The position numbers were made by a program, and so were the translations under genes. Below are positions 31,979 through 36,282 of a DNA stretch of 36,282 nt, piece after piece. A model generated the notes under the pieces. The model was not told where the DNA came from. It did no database searches and saw only the letters and a program-made list of their open reading frames with translations. Source of the stretch: Fibrobacter intestinalis (GTDB lineage Bacteria > Fibrobacterota > Fibrobacteria > Fibrobacterales > Fibrobacteraceae); assembly GCF_900167415.1 (NCBI RefSeq), contig NZ_FUWU01000032.1:1-36282 (forward strand), written 5' to 3'. Numbering within the stretch: the stretch's first letter is position 1; each line of letters begins with the position of its first letter.

Positions 31979-31992
31979 TTTTCTATCCTTGC
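31979..31992 (+). promoter_or_regulatory. promoter-like box TTTTCTATCCTTGC before the ACP gene
   Basis: Ends 24 bases before the ACP ATG, in the 114-bp gap after the thioesterase. It has the same T-run plus TAnn(T/C)TTG layout as the other boxes. Confidence 0.4.
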
Positions 31993-32016
31993 AAAAATTC
32001 TAAAATGAGGTAAAAA

Positions 32017-32262
32017 ATGAACCAAGAAGAAGTCAAAAGCAAGCTCAAGGCGTTTTTCATGTCGGATCTCGGTGTCGATGGTTCCGTGCTGAAGTACGAT
32101 ACGCCGCTTTTTGGCGAAGAAATCGGTCTGGATTCTGTGGATTCTTTGGAAATCATTTCTTTTGTGGATAGCAATTTTGGCGTTTCCATGACGGGTGCTG
32201 GCAAAGAGCCGTTCCAGAGCATCGATACAATTGCCGACTTTATTGAAAAGCATCAGGCTTAA
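32017..32262 (+). CDS. acyl carrier protein
   Basis: The protein is 81 residues; GAGG precedes the ATG. The phosphopantetheine attachment motif is GLDSVDSLEI with Ser40, where D-S-V-D replaces the D-S-L-D of the primary fatty-acid ACP. Helix 1 (EEVKSKLKAFFMSDLG) and the C-terminal IDTIADFIEKH fit the four-helix fold. The variant motif and its position before a double ketosynthase suggest a specialised ACP rather than the housekeeping AcpP. Confidence 0.9.
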   Translation: MNQEEVKSKLKAFFMSDLGVDGSVLKYDTPLFGEEIGLDSVDSLEIISFVDSNFGVSMTGAGKEPFQSIDTIADFIEKHQA

Positions 32263-32294
32263 GTAAAAAATTATTGTTTTAAACTGGGTATGCC

Positions 32295-34691
32295 ATGACA
32301 TCGAATGATTGCCGTTGTGTTGTTACAGGACTGGGCGTGATTTGCGCCGTCGGAAACAACGTGGAAGAAACGTGGAAAAATGCTTTGAACTCGGTTTCGG
32401 GCATCCATAAAACGACCTCGGTCGATACGGAAAAGTGCTATGCGGATTTGGCGGCGGAGGTTCATTGCGACTCGCTGGACGAGATAGCCGCTCCCGAAGA
32501 AAAGGACAGGGCTTCCAAACTTTGCATCAAGGCGGCCAACGAAGCTCTTGCCGATGCCAATCTTTCGGACTTTGCCGACGATCAGCGTGTTAGCGTGATT
32601 ATCGGTAGCTGTGTCGGTGGCGTTCTCAGTGTAGAACATTATAATCGCCATGGCAGAAACGCTGGCGACATTCCCAAGATGCCCATTGCGTCGATTGCGT
32701 CTCAGGTGGCGGAAACGTGCCGCGCCGGAGGCATTGTGACGAATGTGGCAAACGCCTGCGCAGCTGGAACGATTTCGATAGCCCTCGCTTGCGATTTGAT
32801 TCGGGCGGGCAAAGCGGACGTGGTGATTGCGGGCGGAGCGGACTCTTTTGCGTCCGTCCCATATTCCGGTTTTCTTTCGTTGCACGCTTTGGATGAAAAC
32901 GGCTGCTCTCCTTTTAACCATTGCAACGGCATTACTTTGGGCGAAGGCGCGGGCATTGTCATTGTCGAATCGTTTGAACACGCGCAGAAGCGCGGAGCTA
33001 AAACGTATTGCGAAGTTTTGGGATCCGGAGTTACGAGCGATGCTCACCACATTACGGCTCCTCGGGAAGACGCCCTCTGCTTGACCGAAGCGATGGAACG
33101 CGCCGTCCGAAATTCGGGAATCCGGAAAAACGAAATCGGCTATGTAAATGCGCATGGCACGGGCACGGGCAAGAACGACGAAGCGGAAATCACCGCTTTC
33201 CAGAAATTCTTTGCCGAAGAAAATCCGACGGTAAGCGTCAGTTCGACTAAAGTGATGACCGGTCACTGCCTGGGAGCCGCCGGTGCCATTGAAGCGGTCT
33301 TCAGCATTAAGGCCTTGACGACGGATACGGTTCTCCCGACTTTGCATTATTCCGAAGAGGACTCCGTCGCTTTGCGGGAAAAAGTGGGCTCTCTGGATTT
33401 TGTGCAGAACGTCCCGCGCCAAAAAGAACTCCGGTGCGTCATGAGCAATAACGTGGCTTTTGGCGGAACCAATGCGAGCATCGTATTTTCCAAGGATGCC
33501 GGCGATGTCTCTGCTTTGACGGCGAAGAATTCTAAAATCGCCGTAACGGGACTCGGAATTGTAAGTCCTCTTGGCAACAGCAAGGCTGCCTATCTTGCCG
33601 CTGTCGAAAAAGATGCAAAGCCCGAAAGCGCGTCCATCCATTCGACTATCGTTCTGGACGACTATAAAGAACTGGGCATCAAAATGGCATTCTACCGCAA
33701 ACTTGATAATCTCGGACAGTTGCAGACCGTATCGGGAATGCGAGCCTTGCAGGACGCCGGGTTCAAAGTCACCGAGGAAAATGCAAAAAATATCGGTATT
33801 ATCGTCGGAACGAGCGAAGGCGGCCTTGGCGCCACTTACGATTTTGAAGAACTGATTGCGAAGCTGGGCAATGCGCAGGGGAGCGCTTTCAAGTTCCCGC
33901 ATACGGTTTACAATGCGGCTGGCGGCTATCTTTCGATTTGTTCCGGAATCAAGGGCTACGGCGTGACGATTACGACAGGTCCGCTTTCTGGACTGGACAG
34001 CATCGGATACTCCATGAATGTCATTCACGACGGTCAGGAGCAAGCGATGATGGCGACAGGTTCGGATGAAAATCTGCCGATTATTACGGAATTTGCCCAA
34101 AAGATGCAAGTCGCTTCGGATTCCGTTACCGCTCCTTATTCTGGTTCGTCGGGTTGTGTCATGGGCGACGGCAGCGTTTCGATTCTCTTGGAAACGGAAG
34201 ATTCCGCACAGGCTCGTGGCGCAAAAATTTATTGCTATGCGCTCGGTTATGGGCATGGCCGTAAGAACGTGAAGTTCGGGCACATCTCCGGCTCGGGCGA
34301 GGCTCTGGATCTGGCAATTCGTTCCGCAGTAGTGGATGCGGGAGTTTCCCTTGACGAAATCGATGCGGTTTGCGGATTTGCGAACGGCTGCAAAAAATTG
34401 GACGATATCGAAAAAGCGTCCCTTTCCCGCGTGTTCGGCGACCGTTTGGAAACGCTTCCGCTGGTGGAAGTGAAGGATCGCGTCGGCGAAGGCCGTGCGG
34501 GTGCAGCGGCTCTTGCTGCTGCGGAAGCGGCACTTCTTTTGAGTGGGGAACTGCAACGCGAAAACGCTTACTTTATCGGTAAAGACGGCGCGGTTCAAAA
34601 GAAAAGCATCGAATCGGTCGGACTGAAAAAAGTTTTGGTGATTTCATTTGCCACCGGCGGCTCTTACAGTGCTGTCGTTCTGGGAAAATAA
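32295..34691 (+). CDS. fused double 3-oxoacyl-ACP synthase: active KS plus degenerate KS (KS-alpha / chain-length-factor-like)
   Basis: The protein is 798 residues, twice a FabF. Domain 1 (about 7-405) is a complete KAS: Cys155 in VANACAAGT, His287 in NAHGTGTG, Lys319 and His324 in TKVMTGHCLGAAG, and NNVAFGGTN near its end. Domain 2 (about 413-798) begins SKIAVTGLGIVSPLG and keeps the thiolase fold, but the nucleophile region reads TTGPLSGLDS (Pro563 where Cys is expected), the first His region is CGFANGCKK, and the second is VKDRVGEGRAG. All three catalytic residues are thus gone. In type II polyketide and aryl-polyene systems an active KS pairs with an inactive KS-beta/CLF that sets chain length, normally on separate chains. 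Here they are covalently joined. Downstream are FabG and FabZ. Confidence 0.88.
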   Translation: MTSNDCRCVVTGLGVICAVGNNVEETWKNALNSVSGIHKTTSVDTEKCYADLAAEVHCDSLDEIAAPEEKDRASKLCIKAANEALADANLSDFADDQRVSVIIGSCVGGVLSVEHYNRHGRNAGDIPKMPIASIASQVAETCRAGGIVTNVANACAAGTISIALACDLIRAGKADVVIAGGADSFASVPYSGFLSLHALDENGCSPFNHCNGITLGEGAGIVIVESFEHAQKRGAKTYCEVLGSGVTSDAHHITAPREDALCLTEAMERAVRNSGIRKNEIGYVNAHGTGTGKNDEAEITAFQKFFAEENPTVSVSSTKVMTGHCLGAAGAIEAVFSIKALTTDTVLPTLHYSEEDSVALREKVGSLDFVQNVPRQKELRCVMSNNVAFGGTNASIVFSKDAGDVSALTAKNSKIAVTGLGIVSPLGNSKAAYLAAVEKDAKPESASIHSTIVLDDYKELGIKMAFYRKLDNLGQLQTVSGMRALQDAGFKVTEENAKNIGIIVGTSEGGLGATYDFEELIAKLGNAQGSAFKFPHTVYNAAGGYLSICSGIKGYGVTITTGPLSGLDSIGYSMNVIHDGQEQAMMATGSDENLPIITEFAQKMQVASDSVTAPYSGSSGCVMGDGSVSILLETEDSAQARGAKIYCYALGYGHGRKNVKFGHISGSGEALDLAIRSAVVDAGVSLDEIDAVCGFANGCKKLDDIEKASLSRVFGDRLETLPLVEVKDRVGEGRAGAAALAAAEAALLLSGELQRENAYFIGKDGAVQKKSIESVGLKKVLVISFATGGSYSAVVLGK

Positions 34692-34706
34692 TTGAGTGAG
34701 GGTCAG

Positions 34707-35438
34707 ATGAAAGTTGCGCTGGTCACAGGAGCTTCTAAAGGCATAGGCAAGGCTTGCGCCCTGCGTCTTGCTCAAGACGGCTATACGGTCGTCGTGAATT
34801 ATTCCAGTTCGGACGCTGCGGCTCAAGAAACGCTTTCGCAAATCCAGGCGGCGGGCGGAAACGGAATGCTTTACAAAGCGGATGTTTCCAAACTCGACCA
34901 GGTGAAATTAATGGTTCGCGAGGTCTTCAAGGCTTACGGCAGAATTGACGTGCTGGTAAACAATGCGGGCATCGTCCGGGACGAATATCTGCTGATGATC
35001 AATCCGGATACTCTTGACAAGTGCATGGATTTGAACGTTAAAGGCTACATCTATTGCGCACAGCAAGTCGCTCTCAAAATGTTCAAACAGAAGTCCGGCG
35101 TCATCATCAATATGTCGTCGGTCAGCTCCAAATTTGCGCTCGCTGGCCAGAGCGTTTACAGCGCGACCAAGGGTGCGGTCAATTCGCTGACGCAGACGCT
35201 CGCCAAGGAACTCGGCGGTTACGGCATCCGCGTGAACGCTGTTGCTCCGGGATTTATCCAGACCGAAATGATCGATGCGATTCCCGAAGACAAGCGCAAG
35301 GAATATGTGGAGAAAATTCCGCTGAAACGTTTCGGTTCTCCAGAAGACGTGGCAAATATGGTTTCTGCTCTCGCTTCGGACCAATTTGCGTATGTCACGG
35401 GACAGGTTTTTGTTCTCGACGGAGGACTTTCCCTGTGA
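34707..35438 (+). CDS. fabG: 3-oxoacyl-ACP reductase (FabG family)
   Basis: The protein is 243 residues. The ATG at 34707 has GAGGG just upstream; a TTG at 34692 would add five residues. Classical SDR: NADP loop TGASKGIGKA (7-16), NNAG (85-88), Asn110, Ser138 of INMSSV, Tyr151 and Lys155 of YSATK, and PGFIQTEM. It ends VTGQVFVLDGGLSL, typical of FabG. It reduces the 3-keto group of acyl-ACP with NADPH after each condensation. It may belong to the specialised KS pathway rather than to primary fatty-acid synthesis. The stop overlaps the FabZ start (GTGA). Confidence 0.92.
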   Translation: MKVALVTGASKGIGKACALRLAQDGYTVVVNYSSSDAAAQETLSQIQAAGGNGMLYKADVSKLDQVKLMVREVFKAYGRIDVLVNNAGIVRDEYLLMINPDTLDKCMDLNVKGYIYCAQQVALKMFKQKSGVIINMSSVSSKFALAGQSVYSATKGAVNSLTQTLAKELGGYGIRVNAVAPGFIQTEMIDAIPEDKRKEYVEKIPLKRFGSPEDVANMVSALASDQFAYVTGQVFVLDGGLSL

Positions 35439-35884
35439 GCATGAACATCTATGAAATCAGCCAGCGCATTGCACAGCGTCCGCCGTTCCAGATGGTGGAA
35501 AAAGTCATCGAACTCGTTCCGAACGAATCGGCGACGGGCATTAAAAATGTGAGCGTGAACGAGCCTTATTTTATGGGGCATTTTCCGGGCGCTCCCATTA
35601 TGCCGGGCGTTCTGATTGTAGAAAGTTGCGCCCAGTTGTGCTCGCTTGTCATTGAGAAGAAGCCCGAAGATCTGGACGACAAGCTTTACGTCCTTCTGAA
35701 AATCGACGGATTCAAATTTGTAAAGCCTGTTATTCCTGGCGATCAATTGGAAATGACCGTCACCAAAACGAAGGGCGGCGGCGTTCTTGTCGGGTTCAGC
35801 TGCGTTGTTAAAGTGAACGGCAATGTTCACGCCAAGGGTGAACTGACCTTTACGACGATTCCCAAGGAAAGTCTGGGAAAGTGA
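35435..35884 (+). CDS. fabZ: 3-hydroxyacyl-ACP dehydratase (FabZ family)
   Basis: The protein is 149 residues. The GTG at 35435 is chosen because GGAGGA (35421-35426) lies eight bases upstream and the GTGA overlaps the fabG stop; an ATG at 35441 is the alternative. Hotdog fold with the signature YFMGHFPGAPIMPGVLIVES: His49 and Glu63 are the catalytic pair. RPPFQMVEKV at the start is the usual FabZ N-terminal strand. It dehydrates 3-hydroxyacyl-ACP to the trans-2-enoyl form. No enoyl reductase follows in this window, which would leave double bonds in the chain. Confidence 0.92.
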   Translation: MSMNIYEISQRIAQRPPFQMVEKVIELVPNESATGIKNVSVNEPYFMGHFPGAPIMPGVLIVESCAQLCSLVIEKKPEDLDDKLYVLLKIDGFKFVKPVIPGDQLEMTVTKTKGGGVLVGFSCVVKVNGNVHAKGELTFTTIPKESLGK

Positions 35885-35928
35885 TGACTTTTCCGGCAAA
35901 GTTCACCGCCTTGTCGGAAAACGTATAG
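35884..35928 (+). other. 14-codon frame coupled to the fabZ stop, possible truncated gene start
   Basis: An ATG at 35884 overlaps the fabZ TGA (TGATG), the typical arrangement for a coupled next gene, but its frame (MTFPAKFTALSENV) ends at TAG 35926-35928. The dispersed repeats begin shortly afterwards. It may be the 5' remnant of an operon gene or a chance start. Confidence 0.25.
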
Positions 35929-35987
35929 TGCACTTCCTCATTGTCAAGAACGATGAGTCTTGCTATTGCGAGAATACCGCCTTTCTT

Positions 35988-36077
35988 CGCCATCGCGAGG
36001 AGCGACAGCGATATGGCAATCTTGGCTATCAAAAAAGATTGCTTCGTCATTCACTTCGCTCATTCCCCGCAATGACG
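35988..36077 (+). repeat. dispersed GTCATTGCGAGG repeat, copy A
   Basis: Begins GCCATCGCGAGG (degenerate CGTCATTGCGAGG) and ends CCCCGCAATGACG, with internal GGCAATCTT ... AAGATTGC facing each other. It is the same layout as copy B, with more mismatches. Confidence 0.7.
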
Positions 36078-36134
36078 TTTTAGCGATCGGATGCAGAGTT
36101 CATTGAAACATTCCCCACAATGATGTAGAACATT

Positions 36135-36224
36135 CGTCATTGCGAGGATCGACTGCAACGCGGCAATCTCGTCCGTCAAAGAAGATTGCTTCGTCAATCG
36201 TTTCGCTCATTCCTCGCAATGACG
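36135..36224 (+). repeat. dispersed GTCATTGCGAGG repeat, copy B, 13-bp inverted ends
   Basis: CGTCATTGCGAGG (36135-36147) and CCTCGCAATGACG (36212-36224) are exact inverted ends of a 90-bp unit with an inner GGCAATCT / AGATTGC pair. Further partial ends lie at 36108-36123 and 36260-36275. Similar GTCATTGCGAG palindromic repeats occur in many bacterial phyla. No gene is seen from 35929 to 36282. Confidence 0.8.
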
Positions 36225-36282
36225 GTTTGTATATCAGGTGCAAATTCCGACAAAACTTTCCCCGCAATGACGTTTTAGCGAT

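Noticed and set aside
32271-34598. 775-residue minus-strand frame
   Set aside because: It lies exactly opposite the double ketosynthase gene, is rich in Arg/His/Phe and matches no family. It is a shadow of plus-strand codon bias.
35054-35434. N-terminal extension of the FabZ frame
   Set aside because: It runs inside fabG in another frame and the FabZ fold begins right after 35435, where a strong GGAGGA ribosome-binding site lies.
35850-36050. 66-residue minus-strand frame at the 3' end
   Set aside because: Half of it is the dispersed repeat and the rest is antisense to the end of fabZ; no start signal.

Overview
The window most likely comes from a Fibrobacter-type bacterium (phylum Fibrobacterota). 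The main evidence is two lipoproteins with the Fibrobacter succinogenes major paralogous (FISUMP) domain, several lipoproteins with poly-Ser linkers just after the lipobox Cys, many Gram-negative envelope proteins, and promoter-like boxes resembling the Bacteroidota -7 element. No tRNA, rRNA or CRISPR array was seen. Assignments rest on reading the sequence; no database search was run.

Layout. (1) 1-213: 3' end of a RusA-like resolvase gene. (2) 214-835: a non-coding or very weakly coding stretch with a modular GATTAG/CCGGCAACC repeat. (3) 836-5601: an accessory envelope operon, FISUMP lipoprotein / hydrolase-like secreted protein / FISUMP lipoprotein / LolA-like protein. It is partly decayed: the first gene has an in-frame amber codon and the second a -1 frameshift at a T6 run. 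A second copy of the repeat, in inverted orientation, closes this block at 5602-5788. (4) 5773-7880, minus strand: a GT4 glycosyltransferase and an NrnA-type DHH phosphoesterase. (5) 8072-16465: a compact ten-gene operon, ddl-tsaB-rimI-DUF218-lipoprotein-outer-membrane protein-Ser-rich lipoprotein-ArnA-like decarboxylase-GT2-SDR, mixing peptidoglycan precursor synthesis, tRNA t6A modification and envelope glycan genes. (6) 16526-17692: a Ser-rich lipoprotein followed by a good terminator. (7) 17813-18505: a decayed IS200-type element with a broken TnpA but intact end hairpins.

(8) 18845-25245: the most unusual locus. A predicted exported protein of about 1258 residues carries three PLAT/LH2 domains, three TIG-like domains and two tandem jelly-roll domains. 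It sits with an unknown exported protein and three small membrane paralogs that share a nearly identical 153-bp 3' end. (9) 25267-28212, minus strand: hrpB helicase and a small membrane protein. (10) 28323-31476: speA and an Omp85-type barrel. (11) 31489-35884: a thioesterase / ACP / fused double ketosynthase / FabG / FabZ cluster. The second ketosynthase half has lost the Cys-His-His residues, so the fusion looks like a covalently joined KS-alpha plus chain-length-factor pair, as in type II polyketide or aryl-polyene systems. (12) 35885-36282: dispersed repeats with 13-bp inverted ends, possibly interrupting the next gene of that operon.

Together the genes are dominated by envelope construction: wall precursor, glycan transfer, lipoproteins, barrels, and a dedicated acyl or polyene synthase. 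Housekeeping genes are interleaved, and the two accessory blocks (836-5601 and 17813-25245) show decay, repeats and duplication.
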